From Symbiodinium microadriaticum (Eukaryota > Sar > Dinophyceae > Suessiales > Symbiodiniaceae): a DNA stretch of 64,000 nt. Below are positions 11,144-23,800 of the stretch, piece after piece. Both the position numbers and the translations under genes were made by a program. The stretch covers positions 320,478-384,477 of the forward strand of contig LSRX01000422.1 of the NCBI GenBank assembly GCA_001939145.1. The letters run 5' to 3'. The notes beneath the pieces were generated by a model, which saw only the letters and a list, made by a program, of their open reading frames with translations, did no database searches and had not been told where the DNA came from. Numbering within the stretch: the stretch's first letter is position 1; each line of letters opens with the position of its first letter.

Positions 11144-11202
11144 CTTTGGAGCTCCCGGCCGGTCGAGTAGACTCCGACGTTCGGACGGGTTCCGTTTGGG
11201 GT
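11144..11202 (-). CDS. Candidate minus-strand exon, unknown protein
   Basis: On the minus strand this reads TPNGTRPNVGVYSTGRELQ between an AG acceptor and a GC donor, with mostly G/C third positions, in otherwise telomere-like surroundings. The acceptor lacks the usual following G. Not recognised. Confidence 0.3.
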
Positions 11203-11753
11203 CTCGTTGGGGGTAGACGAGTATACTCGCTATCATCCTAAAACCCCAAAACCCTAAACCCTAAACCCGAACCCTGAACCCTAAACCCTAAACCCAAAAC
11301 CATGAGCCCTGAACCGGAGCAGTCCTTCTGAGGAGTAGTACCGGTAAGGATTCCGATCCCTAGGTCACGCACCTACTGTTACTTGCGGTGCGGTGGAGGG
11401 TAGGGGTCGAGAGCCCAAGCACTGACATCGGGGCCTTAACTGTGGTAATGGGGTTTACGGGTATATTCTGCATTACTTATAACTCCCGAAACCCGAATTA
11501 TATTGGGACCATAAGATACTGCTATTGGCTTGCGGTGTTTGGGGCAGCTTGATGCGCCGGTGGGCTTCAATCCCTCCAAGTTGTTCATTTATAGAGGTCG
11601 CATAATTAGTAAGAATCTTCCATAGGGTTCCTCTTAGTGTATAGTATGCTGATAAACTCCCCGAAACCCTAGTCTCATAATTTTGACCCCCCATGTTGCA
11701 CTGCTGCGGTTTTCTTCATCAGGGCGCCAGGTTTCCGGGTTCGTAACGCACAG

Positions 11754-11957
11754 GAGGTGATTGATAACATGAGCAGTTCGAGCCTATCTCCTTTGGGGAC
11801 GAGGTCGCCACAGCGACGGCGATACATCAGAACTGCCCTTGCTGGAGATTTTCAATTGCATGGTCACCGCTCCTGCCCACAGCTTCAGCACACTTTCGAG
11901 GCTACAGTTCGATTTCGCTCATGCCTAAAGGAACCAAGGTACCTTCAAGGGGCGTGA
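11754..11957 (+). CDS. Candidate terminal exon (67 residues, stop at 11955-11957)
   Basis: AG|G acceptor followed by an open frame EVIDNMSSSSLSPLGTRS... to TGA. It is basic and serine-rich. Its phase (0) fits the end of TPR exon 10457-10536, so it could be that gene's last exon. No domain recognised. Confidence 0.35.
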   Translation, partial: EVIDNMSSSSLSPLGTRSPQRRRYIRTALAGDFQLHGHRSCPQLQHTFEATVRFRSCLKEPRYLQGA

Positions 11958-11970
11958 GGCTGTGTACCTG

Positions 11971-11996
11971 TGTTTTTTTTTTGGGGGGGGGGGGGG
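11971..11996. repeat. Homopolymer run T(9)G(14)
   Basis: Adjacent poly-T and poly-G runs. Lengths are unreliable in most sequencing chemistries. Confidence 0.85.
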
Positions 11997-12373
11997 TTAT
12001 AGTATTGTTACATTTGTTTTAACGGTACACGTGTTTCTCACTAGACCAGCTTAGGGTTACATGGCGACCGTTCGGACATGCGGCTTTGCATGAACTCAAG
12101 ACTGCATTTCGTCGCGTTCTTTGGGGGAAGGTTTAGCACACATTCAACTGTACACCCAGACTTGCCCTTGCTAAAGCAAGAAAAGGTCGTAGCATCAGGT
12201 GCGGAAAGTCCCGGATGCCTTTGTTAGTCTGCTAGGGATACGAGCCGTGCTAAGTCTTTTTGTTGGTAGAAGCGCTGTCATTCTCTGATGAGTCGTCTAC
12301 AATACAACAGTGCCAAGGACACTGACATTGGCATTGTTGCAGTCGTCGTTCTTGTTGGTCTTCTTCTCGTCTT

Positions 12374-12484
12374 ACCCAGAGAGCCCAATACCCCTTAATT
12401 AAGGAAAGTACCTTAAATCATAATATTAAGGTCCCTATAATTTAAGGTATATTCCTTACTTAAGGAGTATTGGGCTCTCTGGGT
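12374..12484. mobile_element. Palindromic element family 1, near-perfect intergenic copy
   Basis: ACCCAGAGAGCCCAATACCC-CTTAATTAAGGAA at the left is mirrored by TTCCTTACTTAAGGAGTATTGGGCTCTCTGGGT at the right (arms about 40 bp). The centre contains TTAAATCATAATATTAAGG. One of the cleanest copies. Confidence 0.85.
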
Positions 12485-13328
12485 GATTAGGATTCTTTCC
12501 TGGCGGTAATGCCAGGCACGCTTTGAGTTTCTTATGCTGGCTCTGCACCCAGCTAGTCGTCTTACAAGGCTAAAATGGGCCCCTGAAGTTGATCTGAAAG
12601 CCATCTACGTTTGGTTTTATGTGGACCTGGGATTGATGTCGTGGAGAAGGTTCTGGGCTCAGGAAGCACCGTAGCCATACTATAGTTAGTAGCTCATTAG
12701 TGGTTTCAGTGCAATTTTGTTCCATCTCATTCCGATCCCTTCGGCTGCATCCCGAAGCGCACCTAATCAGAAGCCTGGACTCTAAACCGCAGATCAAGCC
12801 AGAGCCTTTAAGTTGTCAAGATTTAGATCCGAAGCCTTGCAAGGCAAACAAACGGTATACACTCTGGAACTACTGAAAACTGCAATAGACCCAACTACAC
12901 AACGTTGTTGCGGTAAACGACGTACAGCCTCGTTTCGTACATGGAAGCCGCTAACCCCTCAAACTTCACTCCGAACCCTACAACCTTGGTTCTCTAAACC
13001 CCTCCAGCCTATGGGCCCGCTCTACAACCCTGAACCCTAAACCCTAAACCCTGCACCCTAAACCCTAAACCCTAACACCGAACCCTAAGCCCCAAGCATA
13101 TCACAAAAAAAGTCCGCAAAGGAACCTGTCAAGGAATCCGTGGATCCTTTGAGGGACTCCTTTCTCACAAGACATCCCTTGACCCTCAACCTTGAACGTA
13201 TTAAAAGCAAGACCCAGATCCTCGGCACTAAGCCTTACCCGTGGTAGAAGAGATGCCCAAAGCCTCAACATATTGTACGAGTCTAAGAAAGCTCTAAATC
13301 CTAAGCCCTATACCCTATCTTCCAAGAA

Positions 13329-13420
13329 ATGGCGCAATCCGGAACACCTCAGGAAGTGTCCGAGATGGTGGTTTCCACGCCTCCTGCGCAACTCACGAGG
13401 CTGCCCGGCGCTGTCTCCAT
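13329..13420 (+). CDS. Candidate first exon, MAQSGTPQEVSEMVVST...
   Basis: ATG followed by 30 codons with many G/C third positions, then a GT donor (CCAT|GTTTTAG) leading into TTTAGGG repeats. Without splicing it stops two codons later. No partner exon was found with the right phase before the minus-strand exons at 15 kb. Not recognised. Confidence 0.35.
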
Positions 13421-14130
13421 GTTTTAGGGTTCAGGGTGTCGGGTTTATGGTTTAGGGTGCTCGAAGTTGAGAGGTGTAGGTTGGGTTTAAGCTTAGTTAT
13501 CCTTTTTCCGTGCTTGGGGCTTGGTTTGGGGGGTTCTGCAGCGCTTCGCGCTTGGCGTACGTTGGTCCTTGGGTCGAGGGTTTCTTCACCCTCTAAGGTG
13601 CCGGGCTTGCGGGCTTGAGACTGCCGCTATCCTCGATGTTAAGTAGCCTCAACGCCGAACCTTTGAGCCCATGAAAGTCAGCCAAAAGATGCGTGAAGCC
13701 TAAACCCTAAACCCTAGTGGGTGGGTGGGGGGGAGTGAGACCCAGCATGGAGAGCGGAGGGCCGAGCATCTGAGGTCCAGGGCTGGGCTCTGAAGCCGCG
13801 GGATGTTTTTTTGAGGGGAGCTTAGGACCTGGTGTGGGATACACAAGATCCGGAAGCCTGAGTTTCTTCCTAGTCGAGGCACTTGCAGGCTCGGGGGGCT
13901 TAGGAAGTAGGTTTGTAACGAAGCCCTGCAATAATATGTGTATGGTGTATGGTTATGTATGCAAGTGTAGAACTGCATAGCATACAACTACACCTACTCT
14001 TGCCACAGCTTTGTCCTACTGATACTGCTGCTTTCGGAGTGCTCTGGACCTAGAAACAAACTAGCGGTAGCTAGCGACCCGAACTGAGATTCGTATGAGT
14101 CAGATACATAAACAGCGTCTTCGTTTTCAT

Positions 14131-14200
14131 CATCACCATCACCATCATCATCATCATCATCATCATCATCCCCATCATCACCATCACCATCAACATCAAC
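14131..14200. repeat. (CAT)n microsatellite
   Basis: About 20 CAT/CAC triplets. The poly-histidine open frame over it is only a translation of the repeat. Confidence 0.9.
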
Positions 14201-14997
14201 AACAGCAACATAGCATCACCAGTATCATGAACGCCATCAGCATCATCACCCCCATTACAATCACCAACAACATCAGCAACATCACCGGCATCACATTTCT
14301 TATGACTGACTTATTATGATGATTAGGATGCCGTTGTTGCTCATCCTATGACCTTCGGGGCGCCAGTCCCCAGCTAAGGCAGTACCAGAGCCTCAGTGCA
14401 GATGCAGCAGAAGCAGGTGGTGAAGGGCGGGGTGGTAGAAGGTCAGGGGCTGTGTTGTCTACGGTTTAGGGTTTGGGGTTGAGGGTTTGGGGTTTATAAG
14501 TCCATTGGCATAGATGGTTTCAGGACTTGGGTCGGTCTCTTCAAGTTTTGCAAAATGGCAAGGGTGCATCCCAGATGCATTCTCGAACTCTGTCTCCGAG
14601 GGTGCCTCCGGCTGAATGCACGAATATTGAAGATTTGTGCTGGTAGGGTAAGCGCCACAACCCTAAACCCTAAACCCCTAAATCCTAAACCCAAGGTCCC
14701 CAGTCTTCTTGCTTCTGAGCTGTTCTAGACTCGAAGATCTGGTCCTTTCTGGCTCACCAGGTCGTGAAGTCACCCTACCCCTAAAGCCCTCACTGCCACC
14801 AAAACCTGTCAACTACCCCTCCAAACCCTGCGCCATACAAACAAAAACCCTTCAGCCCGAAATTCCAGAGCCCAATCCCAGTTTTGCAACTCGCCACGCT
14901 GAATACAAGAAGATCCCTTTGTCTGATCACAAACGACAGGTATCGAAAGCTACCGCGGTGTTTGCAACTATCAAGCTGGGAGTATGAGGGATCCGGT

Positions 14998-17302
14998 TTA
15001 GGCTTGCTTTAGGGATCTGTCTACTGTGGCTTGGATCTGAGCTTCAATGTATGGTGCGCCTGTGTCAGGCTCAGCCCACTTGTAGAACCTCGGCGGACAT
15101 AGCAAGTAGGGTTGTGCTATCTGTCTCCCTTCATGCTTACATAAAATATACATCATGTGTGTATATAATATATGTATAAAGTAATGTATGTATGTATGTC
15201 TGTATGTATGTATGTATGTATGTATGTATGTATGTACGTATGTATGTATGCATGTATGCATGCATGTATCTATGTTTGTATGTGCACATAAGCATGCTCT
15301 TCGTATCTGATCTACACTTCTAAAGCATGAAACACAATGCGATGCCGTGTATTGAAAATCGACAGTATACTTCATACTTCGAAGAAGACTTACCAGGCAA
15401 CGATCCTGAAAGAATATACGCTAAGCAGGCGTCGATGCTTCCGCCGTGGTGGAGTCAAGCAAAGCCGTTCTGTCCATGGAACGTGTGGACCTGAGTTCGA
15501 AGAAGACGTGGATGGGAGGTACTGAAACATCATCTCAGGGCGGATGCTGCGTTACTGTTTCCCTCCGAGGCCGACCGAGGGACCCAACAACGGTGTAGTT
15601 AGGTGGTTTATAAGCTCTTTCTGGACTGCAAGGTTCTCGAGAAGCTTCGCAGAGGGTTGTTGATGGGTCGTCACACTTCGTTTGCAGGGTTTGTGAAAAG
15701 TTTCGCTAATGTTTGACAGAGTTTCTTAAGGTAGTATATTGCCGCAAACCCTAAACCCTCAACTAGGGGCCTGAATCAGCACCAATAAATAGAATCAGGC
15801 TTTTGAACTTCCTCTCGAGGCCGATACACCTTAGCCCAAGCCGAAACCCCAGTTCTAGCTAAGGGTTTAGGGTTTAGGGTTTTCAATTAATAGTTTATTA
15901 ATTCTCCCCTATAGTCCCTAGACGTCCGTACGTAAGCCCCTCCGCGAAGCCCCAGGTGGCGCTTTGGGAAACTTTAAAATGTCCTTTATGGTTCCTATAG
16001 AGGAACCTATTAAGGAATACTTTTTAGGGGGGCCCAAAGCTACAACCCAGTATATGAACCCTAAACCCCTAAAGCCTAAACCCGAAGCCCTAACCCAAGA
16101 GGGGCCCAGTATATGAACCCGATCTCCGAGGTGAGACCGTGCTCTGCCCCTGACGGCTCGCAGGGCTACGTAGTGAGCTCCAGAAGCTTCCAGCGACTTA
16201 GGTAGGGTTTCGGGCTTGGGTTTTAGGGTTTAGAGCTTAGGGCTTCTTGTTCGTGGTTTAGGGCGGAACTTGGCTTAGTGGGTTCATGGCCGCATGTGGT
16301 ACGGAGGCTAGAATTCTTTTGTACACTTATAAAGGGCTGCGGGGTCTGCAACCCCAAGACCTTAACTACTTCTTGCCAGGGCCTGCACAAAATTGTATCC
16401 TAAAACCCTAAACCCTAAACCCTAACCCTAAACCCTAACCCTAAAACCTGAACCCTATTCCTTAACATCCAAACCCCGTCCTAGAATCCTGGCCCCCTCG
16501 AAACCCAAAGCCCAGATAAGTAAAACTTGTAGAGCCCACTAGAGCCCTAAACCCGAAACCCGAAACCCCTAAACCCCTAAACCACTAAACCCCTAAACCA
16601 CTAAACCCCTCAAGCTTGTAGAGCCCGAGACAGGGACACTTCGGAGCGTCTGGAGCTGACAGTCGGCGCAGCGAGATGTACAGCTTTCCCGGGACTGATT
16701 CGGAGTTCTGAAGAGGTTAGGATTGTAGGTTTTAGGGTCTTCGAGATGTTTTTTTATGTATACTTCTTACTAAAGGATATGTCTTAAGTTGTAGCAGGAT
16801 CCCTAAAATGGTTTAGGTATATTCATATCCATATCCCTTGATCAAAGAGCATAACCTCAGATTGAATAGAATGTTGAGGCGCTTTGGATAGGGGTTTAGG
16901 GTTTAGGGTTTTGTGGTGCTAGGGTTTAGGGTTTAGGTTTTGGGGTTTAGGCTTCTAGGGTTTAAAGTTTAGGGTTTGGGGTTTGGGGTTAGGGTGCTCC
17001 ACTTTGCAAGGTTTGCGATCTAGGGTCTGGCAGACAGCAACCCAAGAGTTCGATTTAGCCGGTCTTCTTGCATATAAAGCTTTCTAAATGATAGCACCCA
17101 CGCCGGAGATTCGATGTAAACCCTAAACTTAACCCTACACCCTAAACCCTAAACCCTAAACTAAACCCTAAACCCTAAACCTAAACTGCCCGTAACCCCA
17201 AACCGCAGTTCCGTGAAGACGACCCTCGCTCTCCCGTTTGCATCGCGGCCCGTCTCGTGGAACGAGGGGCAGTTGGCTGCCCGCGTGTTAAACAGACTTG
17301 GC
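14998..17302 (-). CDS. Candidate minus-strand gene, two exons (17302-17224 and 15120-14998)
   Basis: The 3' exon (15120-14998) reads IAQPYLLCPPRFYKWAEPD...VDRSLKQA and a stop, 40 residues, phase 0. The upstream exon (17302-17224) has an AG|G acceptor and GT donor, reads PSLFNTRAANCPSFHETGR..., and also ends in phase 0, so the two join. The 17.2-kb segment is also open on the plus strand (SVKTTLALPFASRPVSW...), but there the borders break the AG|G rule. Any middle exons, such as the GC-rich patch near 16.1-16.2 kb, are unresolved. No family recognised. Confidence 0.4.
15184..15290. repeat. (TATG)n microsatellite
   Basis: About 25 TATG units with a few TACG/CATG variants, inside the putative intron of the minus-strand candidate gene. 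Confidence 0.9.
15952..16043 (+). mobile_element. Dispersed repeat starting GGTGGCGCTTTGGGAAA, copy 2
   Basis: Second copy of the element at 6765-6855, with the same order of motifs and a few substitutions. Confidence 0.65.
16164..16201 (+). CDS. Short exon-like segment, either strand possible
   Basis: On the plus strand AG|G ... AG|GT borders enclose GYVVSSRSFQRLR. On the minus strand the same patch, extended, reads SLEASGAHYVALRAVRG. The patch is GC-rich amid telomere-like DNA. Strand and frame are undecided. Confidence 0.25.
16400..17185. repeat. Telomere-like tracts in both orientations
   Basis: CCCTAAA arrays (16403-16620, 17110-17185) flank TTTAGGG arrays (16895-16995). The orientation switches within a few hundred bases. 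Confidence 0.85.
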
Positions 17303-17830
17303 CTGCGACTGCAGAGGAGGACGCCAAAAGACTGCCAGGATTGACCGTAAACCCTCAACCCTAAATTACTAAACCCCTAAACCCTAAGCCCCTAAACCCT
17401 AAACCGCTAAACCCCTATAACCCCTAAACCCTAAACCGGATGATCCGGGTTTAGGACTCGCAGTTCCGATGTTAGGAGTTCACCCTGTCATGTTCACAGC
17501 CTGGGATTTTTGGTTTGGCCGCAACTCAGCCTCTATCCACGGTTTAGGGTTTAGGGTTCATGCTCAAGATTCGCAGCATTGGGCTTAAGCAGTGAAGCAT
17601 GCAGTGTCCCCCCCGCATGCATGGGTTCTGAAAGTTCAGGTTCTAGAAACCCATCAATATTAAAGTTATCAACGTTAGCAAGCATGGTATAAACATGACA
17701 GTGCAAACACGAAGTTAGATGTACCAAATAATTTTCAGAAAAAGCAGCAGCAGTTGAGGTTGTTCGCTTACAAGCACCGGCTCTGCTCGTCTCCGAAACT
17801 GGGACCGACGGGTGGCGAGTTAAAGAGAAG

Positions 17831-20800
17831 ATGGCGAGCTGCGACATGTTCATCAAACTCATGATGTTTCTTGGCCTGAAGTGGTCCAGGGTTTAGAGCA
17901 TAGGGGTCAGGATTCTCATGATCTGTCTTGACCTGAATCTTCGTGTTTCGTGTTTAGGCCGCTTAGGGTTTGCAGTGTGTGGGGTTTAGGATTCGGGGTG
18001 GTTAGCCTTAGTCACTGAGCAGTAATATGAACAATAGATGACTTGCATTCACAGGATTCGGGCGCCCTAAAGAGTAGGATCCTTGCTATTAAGGAAACCC
18101 TAAACCCTAAACCCTAAAACTCTAAAGCCCTAAAGTACCCTTTTCTAAGGAGCCCCAAGGAAAAAAAGGTTTTTTGCGAGTCCCGAAGAGCCAGGCATCC
18201 CAGTCATGGCTGGGGTTCGGGAGTCTAGGGCTTTAGTCTTCAGGGCAGTTTCGGGTTTAGGGTTTAGGGTTTAGGGGTCTAGGACATATTCAGGTGGGTA
18301 GTTACCGTTGGTAGGAGCCTTATAGAAGGAAGCCTTATAGAAGCCCTATGTACTCTAAACTCCCCACCTGTAGTTTCCTTTATGTTAGTAAGATCACTTT
18401 TTGTCTTCTGAAGAAAGGCTCCCTAAGTCCCAGCCTTCCTCGCCACAAAGTACCTAAAGTGGTGGTGATGGCCAAGATAGCAGAGAGATTCATGCGGGCG
18501 GCAACAGTTATCGTGATGATTGCAAAAAAGTATCTGAACATAGACCCTTCAATGATGCCCTGTAGCACCCCCAAACGAGCCTTGCAACCACACAACCAAA
18601 GCCCAAAGAGCCCAGGCTCGGTGACACGGGCCGCCGTCTCAGATTCCTGCTTTCGTGGATTCAGGGCTTCAGGCCTCTGGTGGCTGTGGGAAGAGGGGGG
18701 GGGGGGTTGTTCTAGTGTTTCCATGACAGGGCTTGAGGGGTTAGAGGCCGGAAAACGGCCCCGGCGTTTTGCTATTTTTACGACTATGCCCCGGACAAAG
18801 TCCTACAGCAACTGAGAGCAGGCCTGCTCGAAGAACTAGAAGTATTCAGACTTCCCTGCGCATGCAGGCGGTTCCTGCAACAGAGAATACAGTGAATACA
18901 GCCCTTAACCTGAAACCTTAAACTGTACGTCCAGCTCCCTAAACCCAAAATCATGAAGCACTACAAAACAGAAGGTCCATTTTTGCTGGCGCCCGTAGCT
19001 GCATCCTATCAGTCATGTGGCTGCACAGACTGCTGCAGCCTAGCTGCACAAATGATGGCCGTTCAAGACCACTCCTCCTGTAATCCTAATCCCCAAACCC
19101 TCCTGAAACTCCAAAGCCGAAGTGCTGCCAAAAGAGTTGCGGTTCCTTAAACCCCTGCAGAACACCCCGCCTCCCCCCACCCGAGGTGTCGGCAAGACGG
19201 CCCTGGTGGTGAAGTTCGTCGACGATGGTTTCAAGAACGACAACAAGCCAACCTTCGGCGTGCTCCCCAGGCTAAGGTCCTTGAGTTTCCTTCAGGGATA
19301 CTATCAGGGTTTGAGACTTTGGAGCTTAGGGTTCCTACAAAGAGCCAGTGTCAAGTTGACGGTAACAGTATTTTTCATTTTTTTTTGAGTGGCCCGAGTT
19401 AGGGGTTTAAGCTTCAGAGCATTGAGCTGGGATCACCGTGGCTTCGGACTGTCGCACAGAGTTGGATCGAAGTGTTGGGTTGTGAAGTAACCCGACGGTC
19501 GTAGGCGTGTAAAAATATAATATTTGTATGTCTTTATCTCTTTCTTTCTCCCTCCCTCACATATATGCTAATATCTGTGTATACACGCACATGCATGCAT
19601 GCATGCATGCATACACATACATGCATGTCAGTTTGTCCATGTCTTGCCTTGCCTCGCCTGGTCCTGTTTTGTCTCATCTTGTCTTGGCGCGTCACGTGAT
19701 GTCTTTTGTGTTGCCTTGCCTTGCCTTGGAATGTCCTGCCCTGTACTTCCATGTCGTGTTGTGTCGTGCCGTGTCTTGGCTTGCATGCTTGCATGCACCA
19801 AGCTGCCAGTTTTTTAACAGTACTCTCAGGTGTCTAGCTCTTGTTGGTGAGATTGCTTCAGCTCTCCTTGAACGGTAGGTCCTGGGAGCATGTGCATAAG
19901 TGTTGATTATGTTGGGTCATCACGTTGTAGTAAGGTCTTGTCAGCTCTGTCACGTTATATCGAGGTTTACAGTGCCAGTGTCTCAGACTTTGGGGTTTTT
20001 GGAGACAAGGGTTTGCAGTTTAGGTACATTTATACCAGGCAACATGAGGCATGGCACAGGTCAAGAGGTACGTAGGATTTAACGGGAACTTGTGATCCTG
20101 CACCCTGCTCTGCCGCCTTGTCTTGGGCTGGAAGAAAGGAAACCCCTCAGACCATCTTAAACCCCAACCTCAGGTATCGACTTCAAGCACAAGATGCTTT
20201 GGATGGGAGGCGACGGTGGGTGGGGCGGGGCGGTGTGGGGATAGTTCTCGTTTCGGGGGATTCTTAGAGGGTCGATGGCTTTACAAGACCTCTTCGAGCT
20301 TCAGACGGATACTGCAAGGTTGCATGAGTTGAGGGCTGTTGTGTTCAAGATTTAGAGCTTCAGTGTTGGGGAGGGGGGTTGGTTTAGGCAGGCGATGATG
20401 GCAACATGACTTCTAGCTTGGGTATGTGCGATGGACTCTGTCACGCTGGAGACTTTGAATCGGAACTCCCGTGAACGATCGAACGGTCATGCAACCCTGC
20501 CTGTGCGGCAGGGTGCCGATGCTTGAATTTTGCAGAGACTCAATGACTCAATGATAATGATGGGTCAGACGGGTGACGGGTCCTTTCAACCTGAGTGTAT
20601 CTATAGAAAAGCATGATGACCTACCTTCTAATCGAGTTGATATGGCCTGCTTGTGTCTTTTGTGCATTTGTGTTGTGTTTCAAGTGTTTCTTTGCCAATG
20701 GTTCAGTCAGTGTGTGTGTGTGTGGGTTTTTTTTCTTCGGTCGCTTGCTTGCTTGTGGGCTTAGCCATTGACTGGAGCATGGCTCGATCTTTGTTTGTGA

Positions 20801-23800
20801 CAATCTGACTTTGAAGGAGTCTGAGTTTGATCGTATAGAGTACTTGCAGTGTCTGAAGACGCCACCGCAGCTTTCGGAGGTGAATTGCTTTTGACTGTTG
20901 TTGCTATACTCTTGGTTGCCTCGTGCCTAATGTCTGAACCATAGTAAACCCTGAACCCTGGACCCTAAACCCCAAACCCAACTGAAACTTCTAAGGAGAT
21001 CAAAGCGAATACAAGCCTGAAGCTCATAGCCTGCTAGGCCAAACTCTTAAAGAGGACAGGATTCAACTTTTTGCGGGGTTTAGGGTAGGGGTTTGGGATC
21101 TCGGATGTCAGGTGCAATTCTGGCATGCTACCCCTCCCTATAACGCCCACAGGGAAATATCTGTGAGCGGTAAAGCTCCTAAATTTCAACAGAGCAACGA
21201 AGGAGCTGGCAGAAATGATGCTTGCTTTCGTCAGCCCGAACCCGTTAGCCGTAAGGCCTAAAATCTTAAGCCCTACTACACCCCCACCCCCCCCCCCCCC
21301 CCCCCCCCCCCTNAACAGCCCTAAGACCCGAACCGCTAAGCTCACGGCAGGCAAGCGGGTGAAGATTCAGATTTGGGACACCGCGGGGCAAGAGCGTCAT
21401 CACACCATCACGAAGCAGTGCGCGCTGTGATTCCGTGATGTGTCGGCAAAAAAACAGAAACGATCATAGGCTCTAAGGCTTCCGGGCTTTAGTGTTGAGG
21501 ATTCGTGTTCTAGATGTTTAGAAATGTTTCATGGTATACTATAGTTACCCTAAACTTACCGTGTTCTATTTTTGTTATCCGCCTCTGCAGGTACTACCGA
21601 AGTGCTATGGGCATCTTTCTCTGCTATGACGTCACGCGGGAGGCCTCGGGTCAGCGGTGGTGGTGACTGTTTGGATCTTCGGAGCTACTAGATGTGGTTT
21701 AGGGTTGGGGTTTTAGGGCTACTAGTCCTGAGGGTTCTTTAGGGTTTTGGGTTTTAGGGCTACTAATCCTAATCCTTAGAGTTCATCATTATACTCGTAG
21801 TTTTTAACACACCCATTTTGATGACTAGGGCCCTTATATTGTGTGGAAGGCGGCCAAGAAGCCGAAGACTCAGTGACTCAGAGAGCCCAATACCCCTTAA
21901 TTAAGGAATATACCTTAAATTATAATGGGGGAAAATATTTTTCCCCATTATGTTTAGTGTTAATTAAGGAATATACCTTAAATTATAGGGACCTTAAGGT
22001 TATGGTTTAAGGTATATTCCCTTAATTGGGGGGTTTTGGGGTCTCTGGGGACTCAGCCCAACCCCCCCCCCCCTAAACCCTGAACTCTGGATCCTACGAA
22101 ACCCTTAGAAGTGAGGCCTCCAAAATCCTGCCTAACCCAATAACCCTTAACCCTAAATCCTAAACCCTAAACCCTAAATCCTAAACCCTAAACTCAATAA
22201 CCCAGAAAGCCTAAACCCTGGATTGGAGTCTACAATTCCTAACCTGGGCTTCCTAGAACCACGAAGCGATCCTGTAGCCCTGTGCTAGACCTTGCATAGA
22301 GCAACCTATGCACCCTTGAAAGACAAGGGTTTAGGGTTTAGGGTTTAGGGACCCTAGAGCATAGGTACATGTCCCTTCTTGAGGCACTTGCTTTACCTTC
22401 CCCACCAAGTGCAGGACTCCTTTCAGAATATCAAGCGCTGGAACGAGCAGATTGAGCTGCATGGCGCCAAGGCCGGTTGGATACCCCAATGCATCTCAAA
22501 CATCCTTGCATAGTTGGACAAGGCATTGCGGGACATGCGTGTAGACAGGTGGGTGAATTCTCCTGGTGCATATGTGTGTACGTACTTGTGTGAGTGTTCA
22601 AGCTTTACGTTATAAAGCAGACAAAGAGCGGGCTGTAATCTCCAGAGTATATGCTTAAGTCAAGGATTGTGGACTGGATGCTCGAGTTACTTTGTACTTT
22701 TTGGCCCCCAGTGCAATGCTGGCGCGGAGAGTTTTGATGAAGCATTAATGAAGAGAAGCTCCTTTTCTTGGTATTTGAGTTTGCGAATCACTGGGGGGCA
22801 AGGATTGCTGCCAATGCCATTCCCTGGGGTTCCTTAGCCTTAGTATAATTCTACTACGCCCAAACCCTATTCTAATCATTAAGTCCCGCATATCATGCAG
22901 ACGGGACTGTGACATGGCACAAGGAGCATACCGAAGAGTGTAGGCCGTACTTTAAATGACTCAGGGCTGTGGATTTTCCCACAGGATCCTTGCACACATT
23001 GTTCTGCAGCCATTTTTATAAGAATGCGCATCCTCGATTAATTAATGAACTCTTCTCCCTGATGAACGATGATCACCTGATCCTGATATTAGAGCCTTTG
23101 AAAGGTGTTTGTGAATCAAGGGTCTATATTGATCAACAAACACTAGGGAAGCATCAATTTCTGGGTGGGTTGTTGTTAGGGGATGTAAGTTAAGTTACTA
23201 TAGCAAGGGAGCCATATTATTTACTATAGATCCCCATTATTACTTGCTATAGATCCCAATGTTGTTAGGGGATGTAAGTTAAGTTACTATAGCAAGGGAG
23301 CCATATTATTTACTATAGATCCCTGTTATGATAACTTAAATCAAATTCCCAGAGAGCCCAATACCCCTTAATTGAGGAATATAATACCTTAAATTAGAGG
23401 GGCCTTAAGATTATGATTTAAGGTATACTCCTTAATTAAGGGGTATTGGGCTCTCTGGGTTCCTTAGCCTAAACCCTAATACATAAACCCTAAACCCTAA
23501 ACCCCAAACCTTGAACCCAGGTCTCCAAGAGTGTGAGGAGTAAAATTCCAGCACAGCCCTGGGCCCTGCCGGCAGGACGTTCAGCGCATCCTGGTTGGAA
23601 ACAAGGTGCGGGACCTAAGGTACCCTAACCCCAAACCCTAAACTGCAGGCCCTATAAACCCCACACCATAAAATTTAGGCTCTATAAACCCCAAGCCTTA
23701 AACTTTAGGTCCTATGAACCCCAAGCCCTAAACCCCAAGCCCCAAGACCCTAAACCGGAAACCCCAAGCCCATGAAGCTTTCATGTGGCCCCGCATTTAT

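Noticed and set aside
17551-17862. Minus-strand open frame MSLMNMSQLAIFS... with a GTAAGC-like donor
   Set aside because: It overlaps Rab exon 1 in antisense. The sense reading joins exactly to the P-loop, so the antisense frame is probably chance.
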